This document shows positions 53,570 to 63,900 of a DNA stretch of 64,000 nucleotides, one piece after another (position 1 is the stretch's first letter; each line of letters starts with the position of its first letter). The stretch is from an uncultured Rhodospirillales bacterium. Its GTDB lineage: Bacteria; Pseudomonadota; Alphaproteobacteria; Acetobacterales; Acetobacteraceae. Location of the stretch: positions 248,001 through 312,000 of the forward strand of contig CAILMF010000055.1 in the NCBI GenBank assembly GCA_903835235.1, written 5' to 3'. The position numbers were made by a program, and so were the translations under genes. Under the pieces are notes generated by a model. That model ran no database searches, had not been told where the DNA came from, and worked only from the letters and a program-made list of their open reading frames with translations.

Positions 53570-56011
53570 ATGATGGTGACCCTGAACCTGGATGCCCCGG
53601 CGCTGCGCGATGCGATCCTGCGCAAGCTGACCTTCGATGTGGGCAAGAGCCGCGAGGGCGCGCGCGAGCGCGACTGGTTCATGGCCACCGCGCTGGTGGT
53701 GCGCGACCACATCGTGGAACGCTGGCTGCACGGCACCCGCGCGGCGTATGAGACCGGCAGCAAGCAGGTCTACTACCTCAGCCTGGAATTCCTGATCGGG
53801 CGGCTGCTGCGGGATGGCATCAGCAACCTTGGCCTGGGCAAGACCATGGACGAGGCCTTCGCGCTGCTGGGGCTGGAGTTCGAGCCGGTGCGCGAGGCCG
53901 AGCCGGATGCGGCGCTGGGCAATGGCGGGCTGGGCCGGCTGGCGGCCTGCTTCATGGAAAGCCTGGCCAGCCTTGGCATTCCCGCCTTCGGCTACGGCAT
54001 TCGGTATGAGCACGGGCTGTTCCGCCAGATCATCCGCGACGGCAGCCAGCGGGAATACCCGGAAGACTGGCTGGCCAATGGCAACCCCTGGGAATTCGCC
54101 CGGCCGGAGATTGCCCACAGCATCGGCTTCGGTGGCACGGTGGAAGCGGTGCCGGTTTCCGACCTGCGGGTGCGGCATGTGTGGCAACCGGCCGAAACGC
54201 TGCTGGCGGTGGCCTATGACACGCCGGTGGTGGGCTGGCGCGGCCAGCATGTGAACACGCTGCGACTGTGGAGCGCCCGCGCGGTGGACCCGCTGCGGCT
54301 GGACGCCTTCAACCATGGCGACCATATCGGCGCCCTGGCCGACCGGGTCCGGCAGGAGAGCATCTGCAAGGTGCTTTACCCGTCCGACGAATCGCCGAAC
54401 GGGCAGGAGCTGCGGCTACGGCAGGAATACTTCTTCGCCTCGGCGGCCTTGCAGGACCTCGTGCGGCGGCATCTGCGTGTGTATGGCGACCTGCGCAGCC
54501 TGCCGGAACGCGTGGCGATCCAGCTGAACGACACGCATCCCGCCATTGCCGTGGCGGAACTGATGCGCATCTGCGTCGACCTGCACGACATTCCCTGGGA
54601 CGAGGCCTGGGAGATCACCCAGGGCAGCATCAGCTACACCAACCACACCCTGCTGCCGGAGGCGCTTGAAAGCTGGCCGGTGCCGTTGATGGAACGGCTG
54701 CTGCCGCGGCAGATGCAGATCATCTACCTGATCAACGCCCACCACCTGGACCAGGTACGCGCAGCGCATCCGGAGGATGGGCGGCTGCTCTCCTCGGTCT
54801 CGTTGATCGAGGAGAATCACGGCCGCCGCGTGCGCATGGGGCACCTGGCCTTCGTCGGCTCGCACAAGGTCAACGGCGTCTCGGCGCTGCATACCGAGTT
54901 GCTGAAGCAGACGGTGTTCCGCGACTTCAACGCGCTGGCGCCGGGCCGGGTGGTGAACAAGACCAATGGCGTGACCTTCCGCCGCTGGTTGCAGCAGGCC
55001 AATCCCGGGCTGACCGTGCTGCTGGTGGAGAGCATCGGGCCGAAGGTGCTGGACGACGCCATGCAGTTGGAGAAGCTGCGTCCCTTCGCCAAGGACGCCG
55101 CCTTCCGCGAGCGTTTCACCAAGGTGAAGCTGGCCAACAAGCAGGCCCTGGCGGCGCTGGTGAAGCACCAGCTGGAAATCCGCATCGACCCGAACGCCAT
55201 GTTCGACGTGCAGATCAAGCGCATCCATGAATACAAGCGCCAGTTGCTGAACCTGCTGGAGACGGTGGCGCTGTACGACGCGATCCGCGCCCAGCCGACG
55301 CGGGAATGGGTGCCGCGGGTGAAGATTTTCGCGGGCAAGGCGGCGGCCAGCTATCACCGCGCCAAGCTGATCATCAAGCTGGCGCACGACGTGGCCAAGG
55401 TGGTCAACAGCGACCCCACCGTGCGCAACCTGCTGAAGCTGGTCTTCCTGCCGAACTACAACGTGTCGCTGGCGGAGGTGATCGTGCCGGCGGCCGACCT
55501 CTCGGAGCAGATCAGCACCGCGGGCATGGAGGCATCCGGCACCGGCAACATGAAGCTGGGGCTGAACGGCGCGCTGACCATCGGCACGCTGGATGGCGCC
55601 AATGTGGAGATGCTGGAGCATGTCGGGGCCGAGAACATCCACATCTTCGGCATGACGACGGAGCAGGTGGCGCAGCGCCGCGCCGCCGGGCTGGATGGCG
55701 GCGATGCGGTGGCGCGGTCCTCCCGCCTGGCGGAGGTGCTGGAGGCGATCGAGAGCGGCGTCTTCTCGCCGGATGACCGCACCCGCTACCGCGACCTGGT
55801 GCGCGACCTGCGTGGCAGCGACTGGTTCATGGCCGCCGCCGACTTCGACGCCTACTACGCCGAGCAGCGCCTGGTGGATGCCCGCTGGCGCGACAAGGCG
55901 GCCTGGGGCAAGGCGGCGGTGCTGAACACCGCGAACATGGGCTGGTTCTCGTCGGACCGGACCATTGCCGAATACGCCGAGGACATCTGGAACGTGCCGG
56001 TCAGGCGCTGA
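53570..56011 (+). CDS. glgP: Glycogen phosphorylase, 813 aa
   Basis: GlgP removes terminal glucose from alpha-1,4-glucan as glucose-1-phosphate. ATG 53570 (MMVTLNLDAPALRDAILRKL) is taken; GTG 53522 and GTG 53564 are weaker. Family blocks are VYYLSLEFLIGRLLRDGISNLGL, LGNGGLGRLAACFMESLASLGIPAFGYGIRYEHGLFRQ, RVAIQLNDTHPAIAVAELMRICVD, KTNGVTFRRWL and EASGTGNMKLGLNGALTIGTLDGANVE with the PLP-binding Lys near residue 661. The length is normal (about 815). It is first in the operon, 3 bp from glgB. Confidence 0.95.
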   Translation: MMVTLNLDAPALRDAILRKLTFDVGKSREGARERDWFMATALVVRDHIVERWLHGTRAAYETGSKQVYYLSLEFLIGRLLRDGISNLGLGKTMDEAFALLGLEFEPVREAEPDAALGNGGLGRLAACFMESLASLGIPAFGYGIRYEHGLFRQIIRDGSQREYPEDWLANGNPWEFARPEIAHSIGFGGTVEAVPVSDLRVRHVWQPAETLLAVAYDTPVVGWRGQHVNTLRLWSARAVDPLRLDAFNHGDHIGALADRVRQESICKVLYPSDESPNGQELRLRQEYFFASAALQDLVRRHLRVYGDLRSLPERVAIQLNDTHPAIAVAELMRICVDLHDIPWDEAWEITQGSISYTNHTLLPEALESWPVPLMERLLPRQMQIIYLINAHHLDQVRAAHPEDGRLLSSVSLIEENHGRRVRMGHLAFVGSHKVNGVSALHTELLKQTVFRDFNALAPGRVVNKTNGVTFRRWLQQANPGLTVLLVESIGPKVLDDAMQLEKLRPFAKDAAFRERFTKVKLANKQALAALVKHQLEIRIDPNAMFDVQIKRIHEYKRQLLNLLETVALYDAIRAQPTREWVPRVKIFAGKAAASYHRAKLIIKLAHDVAKVVNSDPTVRNLLKLVFLPNYNVSLAEVIVPAADLSEQISTAGMEASGTGNMKLGLNGALTIGTLDGANVEMLEHVGAENIHIFGMTTEQVAQRRAAGLDGGDAVARSSRLAEVLEAIESGVFSPDDRTRYRDLVRDLRGSDWFMAAADFDAYYAEQRLVDARWRDKAAWGKAAVLNTANMGWFSSDRTIAEYAEDIWNVPVRR

Positions 56012-56014
56012 CCC

Positions 56015-58204
56015 ATGGCTGACTGGCGCGCCGACGCGGAGGCTGTTGCCGCGATACTGGGGGCGCGCCATGGCGACCCCTTCGCCGTGCTGGGGCCGCA
56101 TGAGGTGGCCGGCCGGCGCGTGCTGCGCGCCGTGGTGCCGGGGGCGGAGACGCTGCATGCCGGCACGGTGGAACTGGAACGGCGCGACCCCGCCGGTTTC
56201 TTCGAGGGACTGATCCCGCCCGGCGACTACGCGCTGCACGCCACCCGCGGCGCCGCGGCCTGGACGCTGGAGGACCCGTATCGGTTCGGGCCGACGCTGG
56301 GGCCGCTGGACGACCATCTGCTGGTGGAAGGCACGCATGCGCTGCTGCCGGAGCGGCTGGGCGCGCATCCTTGCGTGCATGAGGGCTGCGCTGGGGTGCG
56401 CTTCGCGGTCTGGGCGCCGAATGCCCGGCGGGTTTCGGTGGTCGGCGCGTTCAACGATTGGGATGGCCGGCGCCATGCCATGCGCAAGCGTGTCGATAGC
56501 GGGCTGTGGGAGTTCTTCCTGCCTGGCCTCGGCCTGGGGGATGCCTACAAGTACGAGATCCTCGGCGCCGATGGCCTGGTGCAACCGCTGAAGGCGGACC
56601 CCTATGGCTTTGCGGCTGAGCTGCGGCCGGCCAATGCCAGCGTGGTCGCGGCGCCCCGGCATGAATGGGGCGACGCGGCCTGGATGGCGGCGCGGGCCGC
56701 CACGCCGGCGCAGGCGCGGCCGATGTCGATCTATGAGGTGCATGCGCCCAGTTGGCGCCGCCACCCGGATGGCCGCTGCTACACCTGGGACGAGCTGGCG
56801 GCCGCGCTGATCCCCTATGTGCTGGACATGGGCTTCACCCATGTCGAGCTGATGCCTGTCATGGAGCATCCGCTGGATGCCAGCTGGGGCTACCAGCCGG
56901 TGGGGCTGCATGCCGTGACCGCCCGCATGGGCGAACCGGCGGGGCTGATGCGGCTGATCGACGCCGCGCACCAGGCCGATATCGGCGTGATCCTGGACTG
57001 GGTGCCCGCGCATTTCCCGCGCGACGCACACGGCTTGGCGCGGTTCGACGGCGCCCCCCTGTATGAGCACCCGGACCCGAAGCGCGGCTACCACGCCACC
57101 TGGCAGACCGCGGTGTTCGACTGGGGCCGGCGGGAGGTCGCGGCCTTCCTGGCGGCGAATGCGCTGTTCTGGCTGCAGCGCTACCACGCCGATGGCCTGC
57201 GGGTGGATGCGGTTTCCGCCATGGTGCAGCTGGACCACGCGCGCGGGCCGGAGGAGTGGACGCCGAACCCGGATGGCAGCACCGAGAACCACGACGCCAT
57301 CGCCTTCCTGCGCCAGGTCAATGCGCTGGTGGCGGCGGAGGCACCTGGCGCGCTGATGGTGGCGGAGGAGGCGACCGACTTCCCCAATGTCACGCGCGAC
57401 CGCGGCGGGCTGGGCTTCGGCTTCAAGTGGAACATGGGGTGGATGAACGACACCCTGGTCTATCTGGAAATGGACCCGCTGTTCCGGAAGTGGCACCACC
57501 GGTTGATGAATTTCGGCCTGATGTATGCCTTCAGCGAGGACTTCATCCTGCCGCTGAGCCATGACGAGGTGGTGCACGGCAAGGGCACGCTGCTGGGGCG
57601 CATCCGCGGGGATGACTGGCAGCGATTCGCTACGCTCAGGGCCTATTACGGCTTCATGTGGGGCCACCCCGGCAAGAAGCTGCTGTTCATGGGCCAGGAA
57701 TTCGCCCCCTGGCGGGAATGGAGCGAGGAAGGCGAGCTGGACTGGTGGCTGCTGGCGCATCCGCCGCACCAGGGCATGCAGCAGCTGGTGCGCGACCTGA
57801 ACCGGTTGCACCGGGAGGTGCCGGCGCTGCACGCGCTGGACAACTCGCCGGAAGGCTTCCGCTGGCTGGACGCGGATGACGCCGAGCGCAGCCTGTTCAG
57901 CTGGTTGCGGCTGGACGGCGCTGATGGCCCGCCGGTGGCGGTGCTGTGCAACTTCACGCCGGTGCCGCGGCACGACGTGCTGGTGGGGCTGCCCTTCGCC
58001 GGCCGCTGGGCCGAGGCGCTGAACACCGATGCCGCCTGCTATGGCGGCGCCAACCTGGGCAATCTGGGCGGCGTCGTTGCCGAAGCGGTGGCGGCGCAGG
58101 GCCAGCCGGCCTCCGCGCGTGTGACGATTCCGCCGCTGGCCACCTTGTATCTGGTGCCGCAGGCCGGGATTGGGCAGGCTGGCCCCGGGGGGACCACAGA
58201 ATGA
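56015..58204 (+). CDS. glgB: 1,4-alpha-glucan branching enzyme, 729 aa
   Basis: It transfers short chains to form alpha-1,6 branches in glycogen. The N-terminal CBM48-type region ([50 protein letters not shown]) precedes the GH13 barrel: [42 protein letters not shown] (nucleophile Asp near 397), [11 protein letters not shown] (acid Glu near 449) and [14 protein letters not shown] (Asp near 514). The C terminus has [17 protein letters not shown]. The length is typical. The start follows glgP by 3 bp and the stop overlaps glgC (ATGA). Confidence 0.95.
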   Translation: MADWRADAEAVAAILGARHGDPFAVLGPHEVAGRRVLRAVVPGAETLHAGTVELERRDPAGFFEGLIPPGDYALHATRGAAAWTLEDPYRFGPTLGPLDDHLLVEGTHALLPERLGAHPCVHEGCAGVRFAVWAPNARRVSVVGAFNDWDGRRHAMRKRVDSGLWEFFLPGLGLGDAYKYEILGADGLVQPLKADPYGFAAELRPANASVVAAPRHEWGDAAWMAARAATPAQARPMSIYEVHAPSWRRHPDGRCYTWDELAAALIPYVLDMGFTHVELMPVMEHPLDASWGYQPVGLHAVTARMGEPAGLMRLIDAAHQADIGVILDWVPAHFPRDAHGLARFDGAPLYEHPDPKRGYHATWQTAVFDWGRREVAAFLAANALFWLQRYHADGLRVDAVSAMVQLDHARGPEEWTPNPDGSTENHDAIAFLRQVNALVAAEAPGALMVAEEATDFPNVTRDRGGLGFGFKWNMGWMNDTLVYLEMDPLFRKWHHRLMNFGLMYAFSEDFILPLSHDEVVHGKGTLLGRIRGDDWQRFATLRAYYGFMWGHPGKKLLFMGQEFAPWREWSEEGELDWWLLAHPPHQGMQQLVRDLNRLHREVPALHALDNSPEGFRWLDADDAERSLFSWLRLDGADGPPVAVLCNFTPVPRHDVLVGLPFAGRWAEALNTDAACYGGANLGNLGGVVAEAVAAQGQPASARVTIPPLATLYLVPQAGIGQAGPGGTTE

Positions 58205-59469
58205 AGGCTTCCAGAGAGACCGCGCCGGCACCGCTTGCGCGTACCGCCATGGCCTTCGTGCTGGCGGGCGGGCGTGGCAGCCGGCTGATGGAACTGACTG
58301 ACCGGCGCGCCAAGCCGGCGGTGATGTTCGGCGGCAAGTCGCGCATCATCGACTTCGCGCTGTCCAACGCGATGAACAGCGGCATCCGCCGCATCGCCGT
58401 GGCGACGCAGTACAAGGCGCACAGCCTGATCCGGCACATGCAGCGCGGCTGGAACTTCCTGCGCCCGGAACGCAACGAGAGTTTTGATATTTTGCCCGCC
58501 AGCCAGCGTGTTTCCGAGCACAACTGGTACATGGGCACCGCCGATGCGGTGCACCAGAACATCGACATCATCGAGGACCTGGCGCCCAGGCACATCGTGC
58601 TGCTGGCCGGCGACCACGTGTACAAGATGGACTACGAGAAGATGCTGGCGCAGCACGTCGATGATGGCGCCGACGTGACGGTGTGCTGCATGGCGGTGCC
58701 GCGCGCGGAAGCCACCGGCTTCGGCGTGATGCGGGTGAACAGCGATGGGCTGATTGTCGACTTCGTGGAGAAGCCGGCCGACCCGCCGGCGATTCCGGGG
58801 CGGCCGGAGCTGGCGCTGGCCAGCATGGGCATCTACGTGTTCGAGACGACCTATCTGATCGAGCAGCTGAAGCGCGACGCGGCCGACGCCGCCTCCAGCC
58901 ACGACTTCGGCAAGGACATCATCCCGTACATCGTGGCCAAGGGCCGCGCGGTGGCGCATCGGTTCGAGCGGAGCTGCGTGCGCTCCACCGCCGAGGAAGC
59001 GCCGTACTGGCGCGATGTCGGCACCGTCGATGCGTATTGGGAAGCCAATATCGACCTGACCGACGTGGTGCCGGGGCTGGACCTGTATGACCGCGACTGG
59101 CCGATCTGGTCCTATGCCGAGATCACCCCGCCGGCGAAGTTCGTGCATGACCTGGACGGCCGGCGTGGCGAGGCGATTGCGTCGCTGGTCTCCGGCGGCT
59201 GCATCGTCTCCGGCGCCAAGGCGCGGCGCAGCCTGCTGTTCACCAATGTGCGGCTGAACAGCTTTTCCAGCGTGGAAGGCGCGGTGCTGCTGCCGCAGGT
59301 CACGGTGGGCCGCGCGGCGCGGCTGAAGAACGTGGTGGTGGACCGCGGCGTGCAGATCCCCGCCGGGTTGGTGGTGGGGGAGGACCCGGTGCTGGACGCG
59401 CAGCGCTTCCGCCGCACCGACAAGGGCATCTGCCTGATCACCCAGCCGATGCTGGACAAGCTGGGCTGA
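58201..59469 (+). CDS. glgC: Glucose-1-phosphate adenylyltransferase, 422 aa
   Basis: It makes ADP-glucose from glucose-1-phosphate and ATP, the committed step of glycogen synthesis. It contains [41 protein letters not shown] at residues 20-60, the nucleotide-binding and catalytic region, [13 protein letters not shown], and [21 protein letters not shown]. The C-terminal left-handed beta-helix is [36 protein letters not shown]. Overlaps of 4 bp with glgB and 1 bp with glgA show tight coupling. Confidence 0.95.
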   Translation: MKASRETAPAPLARTAMAFVLAGGRGSRLMELTDRRAKPAVMFGGKSRIIDFALSNAMNSGIRRIAVATQYKAHSLIRHMQRGWNFLRPERNESFDILPASQRVSEHNWYMGTADAVHQNIDIIEDLAPRHIVLLAGDHVYKMDYEKMLAQHVDDGADVTVCCMAVPRAEATGFGVMRVNSDGLIVDFVEKPADPPAIPGRPELALASMGIYVFETTYLIEQLKRDAADAASSHDFGKDIIPYIVAKGRAVAHRFERSCVRSTAEEAPYWRDVGTVDAYWEANIDLTDVVPGLDLYDRDWPIWSYAEITPPAKFVHDLDGRRGEAIASLVSGGCIVSGAKARRSLLFTNVRLNSFSSVEGAVLLPQVTVGRAARLKNVVVDRGVQIPAGLVVGEDPVLDAQRFRRTDKGICLITQPMLDKLG

Positions 59470-60905
59470 TGCGGGTTCTGCAGGTTGCGTCGGAGTGCTT
59501 CCCGCTGGTGAAGACCGGCGGGCTGGCCGATGTGGTCGGCGCGCTGCCGGCGGCGCTGGCGCCCGAGGGTGTGGCGGTGACGACGATGCTGCCGGGCTAT
59601 CCCGCCGTGATGCAGGCGCTGGGCGAGGCGACGGCGGTGCATCCGCTGCCCGGCTTCTTCGGCGGCCAGGCGCGGCTGCTGCGCTGCCACGCGGCGCAAT
59701 TGGACCTGGTGGTGCTGGATGCGCCGCATCTCTACGCGCGGCCGGGTAACCCTTACCTGGCACCTGGTGGGCGCGAGTGGGAGGATAATGGCACGCGCTT
59801 CGCCGCGCTGGCCGCCGCCGGCGCCATGGTGGCGCGCGGCGTGATGGGCCAGGGCTTCGACGCGGTGCATGCGCATGACTGGCAGGCCGGGCTGACCGGC
59901 GCCTATCTGCGTTTCGGGCCGCAGCCGGGCGTGCCGGTGGTGTTCACCATCCACAACCTGGCCTTCCAGGGGCAGTTTCCGTCCTGGCTGTTTCCGCTGC
60001 TGGGCCTGCCGACCGATGCCTTCGCCATGGCCGGGCTGGAATATCATGGCGGCGTCGGGCTGCTGAAGGCGGGGCTGTGGTTCGCCGATCGCATCACCAC
60101 GGTCTCGCCGAGCTATGCGACGGAAATCCGCACGGCCGAGGGCGGCATGGGGCTGGACGGGCTGCTGCGCGGGCGCGGTGGTGATGTCAGCGGCATCCTC
60201 AACGGCATCGATACCGAGGAGTGGGACCCGGCGACGGATGCGCATCTGGCGGCGCGTTTCAGTGCCGATGATGTCGGCCCGCGCGGGCAGAACAAGGCGG
60301 CGCTGCAACGGCGCTTCGGGTTGGAGGAGCGGGCGGATGCGCCACTGTTCGGCTTTGTCGGCCGGCTGGCCTGGCAGAAGGGCGTGGACCTGATTTTGGA
60401 ATCGCTGCCGTGGTTGCTGGGCAGCGGCGCGCAGCTGGTGGTGCTGGGCACCGGCGACGCGGCGCTGGAGGAGCGTTGCCAGGGCGCCGCGGCGGCGAAT
60501 GCTGGGCGCATCGGCACCGTGATCGGCTTCGACGAGGGACTGGCGCGGCTGATCTATGGCGGCGCCGACAGCGTGCTGGTGCCGTCTCGCTTCGAGCCGT
60601 GCGGCCTGGCGCAGTTGTGTGCGCTGCGCTACGGCGCGCCGCCGCTGGTGGCGCGGGTCGGCGGGCTGGCGGATACCGTGATCGACGCGAACGAAGCGGC
60701 GGTGGCTTCCGGCAGCGGCACCGGCGTGCAGTTTGCGCCGGTGCAGGTGGAGATGCTGGGCGCCGCGATCCAGCGCATGGTGGCGCTGTATCGGCAGCCC
60801 GCGCTGTGGGCGCGGTTGCAGGGCAATGCGATGCGGGCGGATGTGTCCTGGCAGCGTTCGGCCGGGCGCTACGCGGCGCTGTTCCGCGAGCTTGCGCGTG
60901 CCTGA
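59469..60905 (+). CDS. glgA: Glycogen synthase, 478 aa
   Basis: It adds glucose from ADP-glucose to growing glucan. The GT5 start [27 protein letters not shown] contains KTGGL at 15-19, the substrate-binding motif. VFTIHNLAFQGQFP, FVGRLAWQKGVDLI and LVPSRFEPCGLAQLCALRYGAPPLVARVGGLADTV are the nucleotide-sugar and catalytic blocks. The start overlaps the glgC stop (TGATG) and the stop overlaps the next start by 8 bp. Confidence 0.95.
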   Translation: MRVLQVASECFPLVKTGGLADVVGALPAALAPEGVAVTTMLPGYPAVMQALGEATAVHPLPGFFGGQARLLRCHAAQLDLVVLDAPHLYARPGNPYLAPGGREWEDNGTRFAALAAAGAMVARGVMGQGFDAVHAHDWQAGLTGAYLRFGPQPGVPVVFTIHNLAFQGQFPSWLFPLLGLPTDAFAMAGLEYHGGVGLLKAGLWFADRITTVSPSYATEIRTAEGGMGLDGLLRGRGGDVSGILNGIDTEEWDPATDAHLAARFSADDVGPRGQNKAALQRRFGLEERADAPLFGFVGRLAWQKGVDLILESLPWLLGSGAQLVVLGTGDAALEERCQGAAAANAGRIGTVIGFDEGLARLIYGGADSVLVPSRFEPCGLAQLCALRYGAPPLVARVGGLADTVIDANEAAVASGSGTGVQFAPVQVEMLGAAIQRMVALYRQPALWARLQGNAMRADVSWQRSAGRYAALFRELARA

Positions 60906-63900
60906 AGGGCTGCCGGAGCCGCTTGGCGTCACGCCCTGGGGCGAGGGCGTGAACGTGGCGGTGGTGGCGCCGGATGCGACGGCGCTGTGGTTCTGCCTGT
61001 TCGATGCGACCGGCACGGTGGAGGTGCAGCGCATTCCGCTGACCGCGCGCAGCGGCGATGTCTGGCACGGGTATGTGCCCGGTGTTGCCGTGGGCGCGCG
61101 CTACGGCCTGCGCGCGGAAGGGCCGCGTGACCAGGTGCATCGCTTCAACCGGCAAAAGCTGCTGCTGGACCCCTGGGCGCGGGCGACGGACCGGCCGTTC
61201 AAGCTGCACGGGGCGTTGTGGGACAATGACGAGGACAGCGCACCGCACATGCCCAAGGGCGTGGTGTGCGAGGTGCTGGCGCAGCCCGCGCCGCCGCCGC
61301 TGGCCGGCCCGCGCGTGGTGTATGAGCTGCATGTGCGCGGCTTCACCATGCTGCACCCGGAGGTGCCGGAGGTGTTGCGCGGCACCTTCGCCGGCCTGGC
61401 GCATCCGGCCGCCGTCGCGCATCTGCAAGCGCTGGGCGTGACACATATAGAAGTGCTGCCCTGTGCGGCCGGCGTGGATGAGCGGCATCTGCCGGCGCTG
61501 GGGCTGACCAATTACTGGAACTACAACCCGGTGGCGCTGCTGGCGCCCTGCCCGAAGCTGGCGCCGGGCGGCATGGCGGAGGTGCGCGCCGCGGTGGATG
61601 CGCTGCGGGCGGCGGGCATCGGCGTGATCGTCGACGTGGTGTTCAACCATACCGGGGAGAGCGACGAGCACGGGCCGACCCTGTCGCTGCGCGGGCTGGC
61701 CAATGCGGTGTTTCATCGCGTGCTGCCGGAGGGGCGCTACGCCAACGACGCCGGCACCGGCAATACCCTGGCGCTGGACCGGCCCTGGCCGCTGCGGCTG
61801 GCGATGGACGCGATGCGGCATTGGGCGGTGCAGGGCGGCGTGGATGGGTTTCGGCTGGATCTGGCGACAACGCTGGGGCGGCGCAACGACGGCTTCGACC
61901 CGCAGGCGCCGCTGCTCTCCGCGATGCGGCAGGACCCGGTGCTGCGCGAACGGATCATCATCGCGGAGCCTTGGGATATCGGGCCGGGCGGCTACCAGCT
62001 GGGGCGGTTTGCGCCGGGCTGGGGGGAGTGGAACGACCGTTTTCGGGATGACGTGCGCCGGTTCTGGCGTGGTGACACGGGGATGCTGGGCGCGCTGGCG
62101 ACCAGGCTGGCGGGCTCGGCCGATGTGTTCGGCGCTGGGCGGCGCGTGGCGGACAGCGTGAACTACATCACCGCGCATGACGGCTTCACCGCGCGCGACC
62201 TGGTGAGCTACGCGCAGCGGCGCAACTGGGCGAATGGTGAGGAAGGCCGCGACGGTAGCGGCGAGAACCACAGCTGGAACAATGGCGCCGAGGGCGAGAG
62301 CGATGACGCCGGCGTAAACGCTCGGCGGGCGGCGGATGTGCGGGCGCTGCTGGCGACGCTGCTGCTGGCGCGCGGCACGCCGATGCTGAGCATGGGCGAC
62401 GAGGCCGGGCGCACCCAGCACGGCAACAACAATGCCTATGCGCAGGACAATGCGCTTTCCTGGTTCGACTGGGCGGGCATGGATGCGGGGCTGCGCGACT
62501 TCACCGCGCGGCTGGTGCGGGCACGGTTGCGGCACCCGGCGCTGCATGGCGCCCGCGCGCTGACGGATGCCGATGTCGCCTGGCTGGCGCTGGATGGCGC
62601 GCCGCTGGCGGATTGGCACAGTGCGCGCAGCCTGGCGATGCGGCTGCGCGGCGATGCGGCGGACGCGTTGGTGGTGGTGCATGGCGCGGGCGAGGTGGCC
62701 GTGCTGCGGCTGCCGGCGGCGCGGGATGGCTGCGGCTGGCAGTTGGTGGCGGACAGCGCCGCGCCGTTGCGCGAAGGCCCGGTGGGCGCGGCTGAACCGC
62801 TGGCGCCGCGCAGCGTGCTGCTGCTGGTGGAACAGCCTCGGCCGGGACAGGCGCCGGCGGTGGAGGATGCGGTGCTGCGCGAGCTGGCCGCGGCGGCCGG
62901 GATTGCGCCGGCCTGGCACGACCTGGCGGGGCGCGAGACCCAGGTGCCGCGCGACAGCTTGCAGGCGCTGCTGCACGCGCTGGCGCTGCCGGCCGCCAGC
63001 CAGGCTCAGGCGCGGGAGAGCCTGGCGCTGCTGGCGCTGCCGCGCGCGTTGCCGGCGCAGCTGACGGTGCCGGAAGGCGAGGGTTTTGCCGTGCCGCTGG
63101 GCGCGCACGGCCGCGCCGAGCTGCTGCTGCGGCGCGAGGATGGCAGCGAGCAGCGCTTCGGCTTCGGTGCCGAGGCGGGCGCGTGGCGCGGCGCGGTCCG
63201 GCATGTCGCCTTGCCGGCGCAGCCCGCGGGCAGTCATGTGCTGGTTCTGGGCGATGCGGTGTGCGCGCTGGCGGTGGTGCCGCGCGGCTGCTTTGCGTCG
63301 CCGGGGCGGCGCTTCGGCATTGCCGCGCAGATCTACGGGCTGCGGCGCGCGGCGGACCAGGGGATCGGCGACTATACCGCCGTCGCGGAACTGGCGCGGG
63401 CCGCGGCCGGGCAGGGCGCGGCGCTGCTCGGGCTCAGCCCGCCGCATGCGCTTTCCCCCTTGGACCGCGAGCGCGCCAGCCCTTACCAGCCCAGCGACCG
63501 GCGCTTCCTGGAGCCGGTGCTGATCGACGTGGCGGCGCTGCCCTTCGCGGTGACGGCGCCCGATTGCGCCGCGCTGCGCCAGCGCGACAGCGTGGACTAC
63601 ACTGCGGTGTGGCAGACCAAGCTGGCGGTGCTGCGGGCGGCCTGGGCGGCGTTCTCGCCGGCGCATCCGTTCTGGGCGGAGTTCCTTGCCTTCCGGGCGG
63701 AACAGGGCGCGGCGCTGGACGGGTTCTGCGCCTTCACCGCCATTGCGGAACAGCGCGGCAGCACCGATGCGCGCGGCTGGCCGGCGGCGCTGCGCCATGG
63801 CGGTGCGGCCGGCGTTGCGACCTTCGCCGCCGAGCATGCGCGCGAGGTCGGCTTCCACGCCTTCCTGCAATGGCTGGCGGACCGGCAGTTGGCGGCGGCG

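Noticed and set aside
54416-58231. A 1271-codon open frame antisense to glgP-glgB, and a 1242-codon one at 60259-63987 antisense to glgX-malQ
   Set aside because: Both are mirror frames of real high-GC genes with clear family motifs on the plus strand; the antisense products are His/Arg/Gln-rich without any domain.
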